From positions 699,501-763,500 of the forward strand of contig NC_069088.1 of assembly GCF_947172395.1 (NCBI RefSeq): DNA of 64,000 bases, read 5' to 3'. The position numbers were made by a program, and so were the translations under genes. Below are positions 1 through 11,200 of the stretch, piece after piece; position 1 is the stretch's first letter; each line of letters opens with the position of its first letter. The notes under the pieces were generated by a model. It searched no databases. It was not told where the DNA came from and saw only the letters and a list, made by a program, of their open reading frames with translations. Source of the DNA: Bicyclus anynana (lineage: Eukaryota; Arthropoda; Insecta; Lepidoptera; Nymphalidae).

Positions 1-58
1 ATGTTCTGCAGTGGACGTCCATCGGCTGATATGATGATGATGATGATGATGTTGTCAG
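1..58 (+). repeat. RTE-like LINE 3' end with ATG tail
   Basis: The first bases read in frame as QWTSIG-type codons followed by (ATG)n. This is the C-terminal end of RTE-type reverse transcriptases in Lepidoptera running into their trinucleotide tail. It is cut by the window edge. The same ending recurs at 3612, 22290, 58578 and, on the minus strand, at 30961, 37612 and 42484. Confidence 0.7.
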
Positions 59-845
59 TTCTGTGGTCGCACTTATCTACACAGCTCTACAGCTCTACTA
101 CCTCGGAGTGGAAACTTTGTCATTTAAAAAAACAATTAGCATCTAGCGATTAACTACAAACTAAATTACTTAAAATGACCAGTTGATGCTTATTTTCTTT
201 GCGTTAGAAATTATGTTATTTTCTGTTTAAAATTATCTATAAAAATATGTAGGCATACTATAAACGGTTTGAGCAATCAAAGTGTAACAAAGAAACAATC
301 TATTTTTTTATTTAATACTCTTTATTTGTACATTACAGTAATTATTAAAAAACAAGCAAAACAGAAACAGAAGAAGAAAGAATGCAAATTCAACCTAAGG
401 CTGGAAATCATATAAGGCCAACTGTAGGTGGTGTGTACCTATCAATTATACATTATACATATATACAAATAATTACATACTACTACATAAACCATATTAC
501 ACAAAATATATTTTGTGAGCTATACTTTTTTTATTTTTGATTTTATTTAGTTTAGAAGTAACCTCGCAAAAGATTCTACATCGGTGAGATGATGAGAGGA
601 TCTCTAACAATTTGTTATCTATCGGAGCTTAGATATTTGTTGCGCGTCCATTTAATCTCGGCCGTCTCATTTCTTAATTGCAGCCTCAGGAGGAACGAAC
701 ACAAAATAAATTCCATGGGTTCAGTATAAATTCAATATACCAAGCTGCCCAATTTAGTGCTTAAACGAGGGCAAATATTTCCAAACTCTGAGAATAGAAA
801 TTAAAATAGTATTTTAAATATTATTTTTTCATTTAATGACAAGTT
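59..845. other. AT-rich non-coding stretch
   Basis: No open frame, tRNA or recognised repeat was seen here. The base composition is AT-rich with short homopolymers, as in the rest of the inter-repeat DNA. Confidence 0.5.
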
Positions 846-908
846 GGCTCTTGATTGCGATCTCATCTGTTAATAGGTGATAATGCAGTCTAAAATGAAA
901 GCAGGCTA
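846..908 (-). repeat. SINE family A, 3' fragment
   Basis: Read on the minus strand, this matches the 3' half of the full copy at 14814, covering the region that reads GCATCATCACTTA and GTGAGATTG in that copy. It is a short, diverged, truncated copy without a clear tail. Confidence 0.6.
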
Positions 909-952
909 TATACGCTGTTGTTAGCGTATGTTCTACCCATACCTCACAGTTG

Positions 953-1165
953 TAGATAATGAATGAATTAATGAATGAATGAATGAAATATACTTTATTT
1001 TACACCAAAAATAATAATAACAGGCAAGAAATTAACTTATAAACTAATGTACAATTATCGGCCTTATCGCTAATGAGCGATCTCTTCCAGACAACCAATC
1101 GAAAAAAAGAAAATAAATACAAGGAATAATGAATAATGACGGGTGTACACATAAAAAAAAATTTA
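953..1165 (-). repeat. LINE 3' UTR (GCGATAAGGCC type) with GAAT tail
   Basis: On the minus strand this contains AAGAGATCGCTCATTAGCG and GATAAGGCC followed by a T-rich stretch and an ATTC-rich tail. A second copy lies at 4140-4320. I know this motif as a Jockey-like LINE 3' region in Lepidoptera, but the clade is from memory. Confidence 0.55.
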
Positions 1166-1204
1166 GAAGATACATTACACTTAGATAATATATTAAATCA
1201 AAAT

Positions 1205-1206
<2 letters not shown>

Positions 1207-1236
<30 letters not shown>
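1207..1236. repeat. (AT)15 microsatellite
   Basis: Thirty bases of uninterrupted AT dinucleotides. The open frame that crosses it on the minus strand (YIYIYI) is a by-product of the repeat. Confidence 0.95.
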
Positions 1237-1239
<3 letters not shown>

Positions 1240-1544
1240 CACATACGAATATACATACAAACCTACCAAAAATTAGAAAGATACCGTCCGTCATCGTACC
1301 ATAATCCTTAATCAGAATCGTACCGGATTAATTTATGGTATACCGTACCATATGAATTATTGAGCTTTTCTTTATCTGAAGAACTTTTCAGTAAAATTTT
1401 TGAGCCTGAAGTATAAAAGCTGGTGTTGCTTCGGAAAATACGTTAACCCATCAGTCCAGGTCATTAACATTATGAGTAACATATCAACATTAACTACATG
1501 ATAGTAACCGTTACAAAAGTAAATGTATTATTAACACTCAAAGC

Positions 1545-1605
1545 CCGCCAATCCGCATTGAAGTATCATGGTGGGTATAAGAACCATATCCTTATTAAGA
1601 GGGAC
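1545..1605 (+). repeat. SINE tail fragment (family D type)
   Basis: Contains CCGCCAATCCGCATTGAAG followed by a GGTGGG-type segment. This is the 3' region shared by SINE families C and D (compare 44700 and 45500). No head or tail remains. Confidence 0.5.
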
Positions 1606-1721
1606 ACACTGACACTGATATCATCATAACAAATTCCCCACAACGTGATTAGAAGCCATCTTATACGGAACCCTAAAAAGACTAATATCGCTAAAACGGT
1701 TCGATACACGTCTCTTTGATG

Positions 1722-1830
1722 CCGCACTCATGTTTGCGCTAGTTATTAGCTAATTACCCTCGTCAATGGGAACCGGGTTCGACTCCTGTTTGCGGAACGA
1801 TGTTTTATAGGATTTGTTGATTGGCTAAAC
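1722..1830 (+). repeat. tRNA-like SINE head fragment
   Basis: GGGTTCGACTCC at about 1777 is a good RNA polymerase III B box, with an A-box-like segment about 40 bases upstream. The arms do not fold into a complete cloverleaf, so this is a SINE head and not a tRNA gene. Confidence 0.45.
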
Positions 1831-2094
1831 GTCCGTTATTGAGTGTACCATTTGATTTTTTATTCTGTGTATGTTTAGATCTGATTTGATTGCTTGACCA
1901 AGTCGTAGCAGGAAGTATTGTTATAAACCTTCGGTGTAATGGCCTATAGCGTACATTACACGTACAGACATACATCCGCTGATTTAACGTTTATTATCAG
2001 GTTTGTTTCGTTAACTACTAACAAAATATACCGCAGGTATCTTTTTATTTCACTATTACCTGTAGGTCATTGCAGTGTAGAATCTCCTGCTTGA

Positions 2095-2285
2095 TTAAAA
2101 ATACACAAAAGATTGAGGCGAACATTACGGCGGTAGGCGAGCAGTTGTGAGCATGAAAAGGCTATATTGTTAGCAGTAAGGCGCAGTTGCAACGGTCCGG
2201 TGCCACCGCCAGCTCCTGGCCTACGCCGGCTCTGTAATCTGCCATTCCTATGCAAATTCGCTCGCTGAACCAACTATGACTTTAT
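2095..2285. other. GC-rich single-copy island
   Basis: Markedly richer in GC than its surroundings, with GCCACCGCCAGCTCCTGGCC near 2200. No second copy is seen in the window. The minus strand is open for 68 codons, but the predicted protein resembles nothing I know and is Arg/Gly-rich as expected from GC content. It may be a conserved non-coding element. Confidence 0.4.
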
Positions 2286-2393
2286 ATAAAGATGGAATTC
2301 CCGTTGAGGCTTTCGTATTAAGAATCTTTTGGTGTTTTAAATTTTTTTTTATCGCATTAATATAGGATGAATGATTATTGGTTCGTAATGGTA

Positions 2394-2505
2394 ATGAATT
2401 TTTGGTTGAACTCTAGTCCCCTAAAAATTTATCGGTGCTTTAAGGAAAACACTTACCTACCTACCTGCTACGTTTGAATAGGGAAAAATTGTAGATATAA
2501 CCATG
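2394..2505 (+). repeat. Dispersed ~110 bp repeat, copy 1
   Basis: Matches 3897-4002 in the same orientation. Both contain AATTTTTGGTTGAACTCTA, TTTATCGGTG and TACGTTTGAATAGGGAAAAA. This copy has a short insertion of CTAC repeats. The family is unknown to me. Confidence 0.7.
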
Positions 2506-3344
2506 CAGTAGTACCTACTAGTAATCTCTACTAGATTATAGGTTCCTTTCCTAGCCACTGTTTTAAAATTTATAATAATTCAATATATGGAAGCTCCGCA
2601 GCAAGGAGTCGGTTCCACAATTTGCATATTGTGTGTGGAGAAATAATATGCTAAATTACGCTATCCTAGTGGTGATGATGGATTTGTTTCCACGGTGTAC
2701 AGGATGTATTTTATACGGATTTATTATTATACTACGGGATGTATCATACTAATTATGTTTTATTTGAAATTTTATTAGTCAATGATTTTAGAGTGATTTA
2801 CGTCGATAATTATTGAACCTACAAGTGACCAATTGCAAAAATGGAAATTTTTACAAAATCTTAGAATATTATTTTATAGATTTCCATTCTTATACCGTCA
2901 AATCAATAACTATTGAGATTTAAATGTATCTATCTATCCTTAGGATTTAAAATCCTTTATAAAAGATAAGTATCGCTATTAAGGCTTATTGTATCAAATG
3001 CAGTGTTGGTACCCGGAGTGCCCCTCATTCTCAATGTTAGGAACGACGTCCGCTATAGGAAGTAAGTGAATTTTCGCTTTATGCACCCACTTGACTCGAC
3101 TACAGAAGGTTTATCCTTTGATTACACTTCGGGAAAGTTGCGAAGAAACCCGATGAGCCCCGGGGCCTCACCCGCCGATAGATGAGAATTGTTTCAAAAA
3201 CTCCCACTTCTGATGACAAAGAAGACTCGACAACGTTGATATACGATGACTATAGATAGTCCAGTCAGTAAGTTATATCTTACTGACTTGAAGCTACAAG
3301 CTTTTTAAAAATAACAAAATTGCAAGTATCGAACTATCATTCCA
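2506..3344. other. Non-coding stretch without recognised features
   Basis: AT-rich sequence with no credible open frame. A moderately GC-rich patch around 3120-3180 shows no coding signal. Confidence 0.45.
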
Positions 3345-3445
3345 AATTTATTTCCATTACAAATTTCAGCCAAATTGCTTCAGTAACCACAGCGTAAAGG
3401 AGGACCAAACATACACACACATAAACACAAATTTTCGCTTTATAA
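3345..3445 (-). mobile_element. Helitron-like family A, 5' fragment
   Basis: Contains the minus-strand counterpart of the family A 5' half: the segment reading AATTTCAGCCAAATTGCTTC on the plus strand, the CAGTAACCACAGCG equivalent and TTCGCTTTATAATA. The CTAG end of this family is missing. A different CTAGT ending follows at about 3475. Confidence 0.5.
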
Positions 3446-3611
3446 TAAGACCCGTGAGAAGCCGGAGCGGGCCGCTAGTTATACATATAAACCTTCATTT
3501 TCAATCACTCTATCTTATAAAAAAAACCGCATCAAAATCCGTAGCGTAGTACATAGGGATATAAGAACAGAGAAAGCGACTTTGTTCTAAACTATGTAGT
3601 GATAATGGTGA

Positions 3612-3735
3612 TATATTGCATGCAGGCATGGATGCAGGTGGCTCAATATCGAGATGTTTGGAACTCCCTACAAAAAGCCTATGTACTGCAGTGGACGTCC
3701 ATTGTCTGACATGATGATGATGATGATTGATTATA
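3612..3735 (+). pseudogene. RTE-like reverse transcriptase, C-terminal remnant
   Basis: The plus strand reads AWMQVAQYRDVWNSLQKAYV followed by LQWTSIV and a stop, then (GATGAT)n. This is the conserved tail of RTE-type endonuclease-reverse transcriptases, with the trinucleotide tail that ends the element. Only the last ~30 codons remain, as expected of a 5'-truncated insertion. Confidence 0.8.
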
Positions 3736-3896
3736 AACTCGTCAATTAAAATGGCTCACAAACTGTGTATTTTCATTAAAGTGTGCATCTTTGATTCCAT
3801 CTATCGACACTGGAAAGACAAGAAACAAATAGGTACGGCGTCGTAACACTTCGTCGAATCTGTGTTACTTGTTTCAGTTTGTAACGGTTTTTGTTT

Positions 3897-4002
3897 AATG
3901 AATTTTTGGTTGAACTCTAACCCCCTACAAATTTATCGGTGGAAACGAAAACATAGATATCTGCTACGTTTGAATAGGGAAAAATTGTAGATAAAATCAT
4001 GT
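3897..4002 (+). repeat. Dispersed ~110 bp repeat, copy 2
   Basis: Second copy of the repeat at 2394-2505, about 1.5 kb away in the same orientation. The match ends just before the next AT-rich run on both sides. Confidence 0.7.
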
Positions 4003-4139
4003 AATATCTACGAAATCTTAGAATAGTTTAGTTTTTGGACTCTATTAACTTGTTTATATAATACGGAAAATATGTACCTATATATTATTTATACTTTTAT
4101 TCGTAATAATTAGTATACGTTTCGATAATTTTAATATTT

Positions 4140-4320
4140 TCACATGAAAATACACTTTATTGTACACCACAAAGAAACATACAATACAATAAATACAAAA
4201 AAAAATACTAAAAAATGCACAATAGGCGACCTTATCGCTAACTAGCGATCTCTTCCAGGCAACCTAGAGAAGAAACTAAAACCTAATAAAAATTATAAAA
4301 ATATAGGTAGTGTACAGAAG
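4140..4320 (-). repeat. LINE 3' UTR (GCGATAAGGTCGCC type)
   Basis: On the minus strand it reads TTGCCTGGAAGAGATCGC, then GCGATAAGGTCGCC and an A/T-rich end with TACAATAAAGTG. Same family as 953-1165. No coding part remains. Confidence 0.6.
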
Positions 4321-4639
4321 TAAGAAAAAATATATTATTTCAAAGTAAGGTGCGCAAATATGTGAGAAAAAACTTGACACTCTATTTATTCTACGTTTAA
4401 ATGTTTATCTAATTTGCATTTCACGGGCTACACCTACATCAAACCAATTGTGAATGAGCGAACTCCAACAAACTCCAAAGAACAATAATACTCGTAATAA
4501 TTAGTTATTCCCAACTATGTCGTATGTGGTTCCGGTAGAACAAGCCAAGCCATTGGAATAATACTAACTTAGCTGTGAGTTCGCCGTCAAGACACAAACA
4601 CAGTATCCTAATGAAGCGACTTGGCAAGCGTTTACTGTT

Positions 4640-4732
4640 TCAACAATTTTTGGTTTCGCGACGCGGCGGGCACGTGACGCGACTGTGCTCAGCTCTGCAG
4701 CGCTGAGCGAATAGAGCAAATAGAGCACCAGC
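4640..4732. other. GC-rich island
   Basis: Includes GCGACGCGGCGGGCACGTGA with an E-box CACGTG, and the imperfect palindrome GCTCAGCTCTGCAGCGCTGAGC's arms GCTCAG/CTGAGC. No open frame of note. A regulatory role is possible but unproven. Confidence 0.35.
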
Positions 4733-4734
4733 TA

Positions 4735-4795
4735 CGAATCAACCTTTGAACGCCTCGGGGATCGTGAGCTGCTTGCCTAAAACTGGCCTACTTAG
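4735..4795 (+). repeat. ~60 bp direct repeat, left copy
   Basis: Contains GGGATCGTGAGCTG and CTAAAACTGGCCTACT. It recurs at 5719-5778 in the same orientation, so the pair brackets the interrupted Helitron between them. Confidence 0.75.
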
Positions 4796-4916
4796 GTGGG
4801 TACTTCCTATGATAAATGCATTTTCATTGTGCCTTTTCTGAAGAGCTTGTTTGTTTGCTTGAGCGCTCTAATCTCAGGAAATACTGGTCCGATTTTAAAA
4901 ATTATTTCAGTGTTAG

Positions 4917-5231
4917 TTGCTTTCTTTGTCGGATAGGCGTAAGTTGCTTGACACCGTATTCCTTTACAAACTTATAAATGGAACTATAGATGATGCAAAG
5001 TTGTTGGGGCAGATATCTTTTAACATTCCCCGTCGTATGCCACGGTACCCGATTCATCTCCTGAGACCCAAATTTTACAGAACAAACCTCGGTCACCACT
5101 CTTTGTTACCCAGGCTGTGTAGATTATATAGGGAACTAACCAAGAAAGATAATACCATTGACATATTTTGTTATAAGATGTATAAGTTTAAGTCCAAAAT
5201 AATTAATACTATTAAGAAGAGTTCTGTTTAA
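4917..5231 (+). pseudogene. Jockey-like LINE ORF2, C-terminal end
   Basis: The frame is open for 104 codons and ends with TAA at 5229-5231. It reads RRKLLDTVFLYKLINGTIDD early on, the typical region downstream of the reverse transcriptase domain in Jockey-type LINEs (pattern FLYKxxNGxID). The reverse transcriptase itself is missing, and the frame starts at the insertion junction with TTG, so it has no genuine start codon. Confidence 0.75.
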
Positions 5232-5636
5232 TAATCCGCCTTTCATGTGTCATTGTTTGTATAACCCATGTTTTATCTAATTCTTAGTTTTGTTTTAAGT
5301 TTGGCTATTTTACTTTTGCTTTAAGTTACTTACTAAAATTAATAACCTTTGAGTTTAGTAGTGAAATTAACAGTTTCCTTTTATTTTTTTTAACTTATTC
5401 CTAGTGTACATTGTTGTTTTTTTTTTCTCTTTCTCTGTTTTTAATTTGTGTAAATTTATGTTAATTAATTTTTTAACACTTAATTTTTAATTGTTAGTAC
5501 GACCTACACTTAATGCATGATGTGACTACCTTTAAGTAAAGTTATATGTGTTTCTATACCCTATTTATTAAGTTTTTTAATTCTGTATACATATAATTTT
5601 GTTGGTGGTCCAAATAATAAATAAATAAATAAATAA
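4917..5636 (+). mobile_element. 5'-truncated Jockey-like LINE
   Basis: A ~720 bp insertion composed of a 3' coding part (4917-5231), a T-rich 3' UTR and an (AATA)n tail at about 5615-5636. The left junction is at GTTAG, the right junction at ATAGCCC. Any target-site duplication is three bases or fewer, which suggests end joining by microhomology. Confidence 0.75.
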
Positions 5637-5718
5637 ATAGATAGCCCATTTATCGAGGAAGGCTATAGGCTATATATTATTACAGGAACCACGCTGGTGA
5701 AACCGCGTGGCATCACCT

Positions 5719-5778
5719 ACGCATCAACCTGTGAACACCTCAGGGATCGTGAGCTGACTGCCTAAAGCTGGCCTACTA
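5719..5778 (+). repeat. ~60 bp direct repeat, right copy
   Basis: Counterpart of 4735-4795, starting right after the Helitron end. It may be a duplicated target, a longer repeat family into which the Helitron went, or part of an extended Helitron end. Confidence 0.75.
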
Positions 5779-5847
5779 TATTCCTATGTACCTATGCACA
5801 TAGGAATAACAACAGAAAATAGATTAAGCTTTAAGTATATTTTTTCT

Positions 5848-5870
5848 ATCATCATCATCATCATCATCAT
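5848..5870. repeat. (ATC)n microsatellite
   Basis: Seven to eight uninterrupted ATC units. Such runs in this window usually mark the end of an RTE-like LINE or SINE C, but no element body is seen next to this one. Confidence 0.9.
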
Positions 5871-6509
5871 TTTTTAAATAATAATTAATCTATGGAATGG
5901 GTCGGAAAATTTCAATAGAAAATGCCAAGGGGAAGCGTTACGTTTATTTCGATTCAAATCCCACAGTGTTCTACAACTCATTGCCTAATAACTGACGCAC
6001 ATTAATTTCTCTCTTTGACAAACAAACAGAAAGCCTTTATAACATACACATTACCTAACTAGCTTAGGATTTTTATAAAAACCAGCCAGTAACCAAATTA
6101 ACGAATGAATTTGTTTTAACTGCGAATTTAAATCACTTTTTATTTGCTTGTACCATAAAAAGTTACCATTTGAATTGTAATACTTAAGATCAAGTAAGTA
6201 CAAATAAAATGATTATAGAAATTGAATCAACTGTCAAAAGTACAAACGTTACAATCCCTTTACAGCAACTAAGGCGTCCCTTGGTCAAGTATTTGCATTG
6301 GAAATTCATAATAATCTCATTACTATCGGCACCCTTTGATTGCTCCCTCGGCCCGCCGGACGGACCGACGGACGGACATATTGATTTTTGTTATTAAACA
6401 ATACAAAAGCGTGTTTATTCTCCGGACAGAAGGTTCCGTAACAAAATAATCCAAGAACATTGCTTTGTGATTTTCCGTGTGCCACACCCTTCTAATTTTT
6501 TTCCATTAT
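5871..6509. other. Non-coding stretch
   Basis: No credible gene. A short run of GGACGGACCGACGGACGGAC near 6357 resembles the GGACGGAC segment found in many lepidopteran DNA repeats. Confidence 0.4.
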
Positions 6510-6860
6510 TAAGATAACACGCGGACGCCCGCGACTTCGTCTGCGACAAAAGTAGCTTTCATGTTCATTGTAACCCTATTACATATTACATTTTCACGAT
6601 AGTCACTTTACCAATTACTGTATATTACTCAAAAAACTATAGACTTTCATAAACAAAATCAAGACTATTTAACCTTAAAGGGATGAAATTTTCATGATTT
6701 TTATAAACATTATGTTTTATACATTATTATGTTATACAATTTATTTCGTGATGTATGCACCAATTTTCATAATTATAGCTTTAACAATGAAGAACATTCC
6801 AAACAAACTTTCAACCCCTATTTCTACCGCCCATTTGTTCATATTTTAGCGTCAAAAAGT
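6510..6860 (-). mobile_element. Helitron-like family A, long variant
   Basis: Begins with GCGGACGCCCGCGACTTCGT, which is the reverse complement of the family A 3' hairpin, and continues for ~340 bp with sequence similar to 60330-60520 (TTTCAACCCCTATTTC near 6815). This is a longer relative of the ~230 bp family A copies. Confidence 0.55.
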
Positions 6861-8689
6861 TGCCTTAAATGTATTTAATGTAAAAAGAAATTCATTCATT
6901 CATCATTCATCAGAAATTTATAATATACGTATGAAAGGATGAATATTATGGAGAATATGTTCTATGGTTCATTTCAGCTTTTTGCTCATTATAAATATAA
7001 AATTTTGCTCATTAAAACATAGTAGGTAAAGAACTATATTTTAGCACTCCTTTGCGGTCACAACTAACTCCTGTGGCAGACGTTCGTCATGCTATAAAGA
7101 AATGCGTTCCATTAAAATTATATATTCTAATACGGAACCCTTCAACCAGTGGTTCAGAAAAATTCAACCCAATTTGCCACCGGACTGGGTTTGTTTGCCA
7201 ACCAAGTGGACAATATAAAATGTGTTAAAATAGATGTAAAGGCGGCAGTTTGGAATAGCATTTGAGTTGTGTTTGTATTTCAAATGGACAGGGATTTATT
7301 GCATAGGGTGCAATGAGAAGGGTCAAGGGTCAGTTTTAAAATAAGGGTGACTTTAAATATAAATTAAAACGATGACATTAATATAACACATCAATAAATA
7401 TACTTTTCTCAGCGTCACTACAATTGTACTTCAATTTTATATTGGGAATCGAAAAACAAAATTATTCTAATAAATTTATTGATGCAGTTTTCAATTTTAA
7501 GTTCACTAATTTACTTATCACCATCATCTTGTTAATGTCTCTATCACGCGTCTAGAGTCCCAACATAATACTAGATGAAAGAAAATTTCGAGTTTGAATT
7601 TAAATTAAATCAAAATGGCATAATACTTCTAAAGACATTTGTACAGCTTATAGCTGGCAATTAATGTGCCGGGTAACTTTTAAAAACTTCGATTACATAC
7701 CGAAATTTAAATAAAAAAAATATAAATAATATTGTTTAATACTTGCCACACCGCCGTAAAGAAAACGTACGTTGAGAAATGTAGAAAACACAAACCCGCT
7801 AGGTATTTCTGCATCTTTCCGAGAAATAACATTTTCTTTCCCGCCACAATATACGTAGCTTTGCTTCGTTTGTTGTCTCAAAGACAAAGCCGCTTCTTGT
7901 CTAAACCTCTGACGATAAATCTATAGATGTCCGGCGCAGCCACCGGGAGACCCGCACCATACACTTTAATACTGACATTTGTATTAAACCACGTAACCTC
8001 TATGTACCTCTAAATTAACCCTTGATAACTAATGGTTATGGATTCTCTAAAGGCGTTCTAGGTTTTAATAATCATCCGTTGGAATGTTGTAGGTTCAAAT
8101 TTTTACGTAGATACTCGTAAATCTTTTCAGATTTGTTATTGTAGTTAAGCAGTTTTTGTCAGACTTTTACCTCCAAAGTTAAGTAAACGATGAAACACAA
8201 GTCACAGCATTGTATTGAGTGACAGAAGTAGCGCGATATAATTTTTTTAATTTTTTTTTATGGCAAAATTTTATAGAAAAGGAGAACAAAATGAATATTA
8301 AATCTATAGATGTCCAAATCTTTGAAACATATTTAATAAATAATTTTCTTTTTGCCTTGATTGGAAAACAATGATAAGGTGAAAATTGGAAGGCGCTTGG
8401 CGAATGCCTTTTTAATTCTTTGCTTCAAACTATCTTACTATTGAAGTCTACGTATTAAGCAATACTGATGACAGAAAGAAATTCCACATATTAGCTGTTC
8501 GTATTAGAAACGTTGAGGCAAAACCTTAAATACGGAACTATAGAAAGCATATTTGTTGTAAAATGGTGGTACAGAAACCTTTACTTACGTGTGGACAACA
8601 ATTCACCAGCATAACCACCAAACAATCTGAAAAAACTAGAACGTATCTATTCGTATACCGGTATAGAAAGAGAAGTACATTCCTTAATA
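6861..8689. other. Non-coding stretch without recognised repeats
   Basis: About 1.8 kb with open frames of 64 codons at most on either strand and no family resemblance. It is AT-rich throughout. I see nothing annotatable. Confidence 0.45.
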
Positions 8690-8835
8690 AACGCGAGGCC
8701 ACTACCCGCGGGTTGGAGCGTCAAGCGAGTCGCTCGTAAAGTTAGTGACGGCACATTGAGCGCGATTTGCGATGCGTTGCGTTAACGCACAGTTCGGAAA
8801 CACACGAAACTGTATACAGTGTGAAACTGTTCTTA
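8690..8835. other. GC-rich single-copy island
   Basis: Contains CCACTACCCGCGGGTTGGAG, AGCGAGTCGCTCG and the perfect 12-base palindrome TGCGTTAACGCA at 8778-8789. It stands out from AT-rich flanks. It has no long frame. Promoter or enhancer function is possible but nothing here decides it. Confidence 0.4.
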
Positions 8836-9330
8836 AACTATTCAATGAACGTTAATATCGTGAAATACATATTATATATTCAACAAAAATTAGCACATCA
8901 CTGTGAACGAAACTAAAGTTAATAATAATTAATTGATAATCTGTTTGTAGACATCGCGCTTAGTTGGTGGAATAAGTATAATAGCTTTCTTTATCAACCT
9001 GATATGTGCTGTACGTCCCTTCTTTTATATTTAGTTTTAACCTCTACTATTGTGAATACTTTTCTTCTGTTTTTATTTGTAGGTATAATGTGTAAGCTTG
9101 TTTAAAATAATCTATTTCCTTGGTCATATTAGGACTAGTGTAAGAAATAATTAATGTTTTTTCCACTATTGTATGACTGCTAATGAACTAGAAGCATGTA
9201 TAATGTTATTAGTGAGTGCCCCTCTTGCTCCTGCTTTTAAGTAAACGTGTGGTTGTTAACGAGATTCTTACCGGTTGAAATAATGCATTATCTAAAGGGT
9301 GCATTTCAAAAACCTTCTTGAAACTAGCTG

Positions 9331-9440
9331 ACATATGCCGTACGGAGCGGCGACTTTTTCTCACGACGTGCAGCAGCAAAGTGTATAACCTATCTTTGCG
9401 ACTGACCTGACCGGCTCGCTCGCGACTCTCTTGTAAGTTA
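9331..9440. other. GC-rich single-copy island
   Basis: Contains CCGTACGGAGCGGCGAC and CCGGCTCGCTCGCGACTC. The minus strand is open for 80 codons (9209-9451) but the product is Arg/Ser-rich and unfamiliar. Confidence 0.35.
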
Positions 9441-9579
9441 TTAATTAACAATTATATATCAATAATCATTTTAAATACACCTTGATAAAAAGGCTTTACT
9501 CACCATGCTTGTAGTATAATTATGTTTCTGTATAGGTCTAGAAGATATTGCTAATATTTGAGATTCATTTCCCGTTTTA

Positions 9580-9805
9580 TAAGAATCCACGCTCGCGACC
9601 GCGCACCATCCACATCCGTATGTTTCCACACGAATTTACGCCTGTGTAAAAAAGCGACGAAGTCGTTAGCTCTAAACCATGTCGCCGCGGCCGCGCTGCG
9701 CCGTGATTCCGCCCGTGTGTCCTAAATTGCGCCCAGATTCGTTTAGGGGCGATTTTATCGGGTCCGTTTGTTACGACAAATGGGTTTATCAATAAAACGA
9801 ACGCG
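9580..9805. other. GC-rich single-copy island
   Basis: Contains CCACGCTCGCGACCGCGCAC and TCGCCGCGGCCGCGCTGCG. The 71-codon minus frame shows no known domain. Together with 8690 and 9331 it forms a cluster of three islands in about 1.1 kb. Confidence 0.4.
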
Positions 9806-9966
9806 CGAAAATGGCTTTTTTTGGATAACAGCAGTCGGAATTTGTGTAGTGCGAAGATTTAGCCGTGACGTGAAAATCATGAGCAGCCTAATTGTAATAG
9901 CCTGCAAGATATAACCCTCCTCTTCATTATTAGATGGGTGATAATATTTTTCTCTGAAATAATATA

Positions 9967-10180
9967 TCCTACTAATATTATAAACGCGGTAGTTTGTTTG
10001 GATGTTTGTTACTCTTTTAACGCCGCAACTACTAAATTGATTTGGCTGAAATTTAGAATAGAAATAGATTTTACTCTAGATTAACACAAAGACTACTTTT
10101 CATCCCGGAAAAATCCATGGTTCCCGAGGGATTTGCGAAAAACTACATTTCACGCGGACGAAATCGCGGGCGTTCGCTAC
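9967..10180 (+). mobile_element. Helitron-like family A
   Basis: Starts TCCTACTAATATTATAAACG after an A and ends with the hairpin GCGGACGAAATCGCGGGCG and TTCGCTAC before T. The expected CTAG is mutated to CTAC. At ~214 bp it has no coding capacity and is a non-autonomous copy. The TC start, 3' hairpin and A/T flanks are Helitron features. Confidence 0.65.
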
Positions 10181-10230
10181 TTACTGATAAAATGGTACAT
10201 TAGTCATAGGATGTGACACTAAACAACAAC

Positions 10231-10340
10231 ACGGAGATATATGCACAGAAAACACATATCCAAGATATAGGTACCGCCACTCTTCCAAAGGTTGATAGTG
10301 ACCGACCTTTGAAAATGTGGCGGTCATATATATCTCCGGG
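10231..10340. repeat. Imperfect foldback, MITE-like
   Basis: CGGAGATATATG at the left pairs with CATATATATCTCCG at the right, and GCCAC...AAAGGT pairs with ACCTTTG...GTGGC around the centre. Arms are diverged. No target-site duplication was recognised. Confidence 0.45.
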
Positions 10341-10469
10341 CTCCTAAGCCATCGGTGAGAAAGAAAATTACTGTCCAACAAGGTTTTATGACTTGATTTT
10401 GAATATCTATTCCACAAAAACCAACTATTAGGTGAATCCTTGGGAACATTTTTTTACCATGGATAGGCT

Positions 10470-10560
10470 TGCGCTTGACTACAATCATGCCTTAAGGTAA
10501 GCAATGATGAGGTCTAAGATGATAGAAGATGCCTATTCACTTTTGCCTTGAAGGTGTACA
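10470..10560 (-). repeat. SINE family A, diverged fragment
   Basis: Weak similarity to the 3' half of SINE A on the minus strand (CTTGACTACAATC and GATGATGAGGTCTAAGATG segments). Heavily mutated. Confidence 0.4.
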
Positions 10561-11200
10561 AATTGTAGGTGTCAGGAAACAGACGAATGTTATCATACTG
10601 TGATGTACTCGTAAGTACTTCACAAACAAGGCAATTATCAAACTCGAGTCAAGACCAATATATCAGAGAAGTAACGAAGATGGCACCTGTTCAACATCTA
10701 CAAGTCAGGGGTCATGAATCAGGAGCAAGGAGGGGCTAACAAAACTTATTATACTTAATTGCTGCACGAGGGTGTCCATTCACTTGTACTTTCATTATTC
10801 TTCTGGTGCGATTTCATTGTCTTACGATTTTCCCGTACGCTGTTTGTATGTCCTTATATGATACCTCGTTGGTGTAATGATTAGATAGTTTGGCTGTAAA
10901 TAATGACGTCCGGATAAAAAAAAATTCACAAACTTTATAGAAAAAAATTGGGCTTTTCTTAAGATATTTTTTTGGAATTCCTCGGAAAAAGAAAACGCTC
11001 TGACAAATCGCTTTCGCTTTTAGTTATACGCAGTATGACACAGGGATGTATCTAAAAAGCCTTTGTAGGTCAGTACTGAAGTCAGTAGGTATATTTTTGT
11101 ATCTATTCCATTACAAGGAGTAAGAAATGAGAGCTTTCATAATTATAACACTAGGTCGACTAAATAAGTTCTCATCACTTTTTGAGTATTTTATACACAA
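10561..11200. other. Non-coding stretch
   Basis: No credible gene or recognised repeat was seen. Confidence 0.4.

Larger units (their letters stand above)
4842..5712 (+). mobile_element. Helitron-like family B, split by a LINE
   Basis: The left part (4842-4916) carries GCTCTAATCTCAGGAAATAC and TTTCAGTGTTAG. The right part (5637-5712) resumes with ATAGCCCATTTATCGAGGAA and ends in the GAAACCGCG segment. In the uninterrupted copy at 48417 these two parts are contiguous. The ~720 bp between them is the Jockey-like LINE, so the order of insertion is Helitron first, LINE second. Confidence 0.75.
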
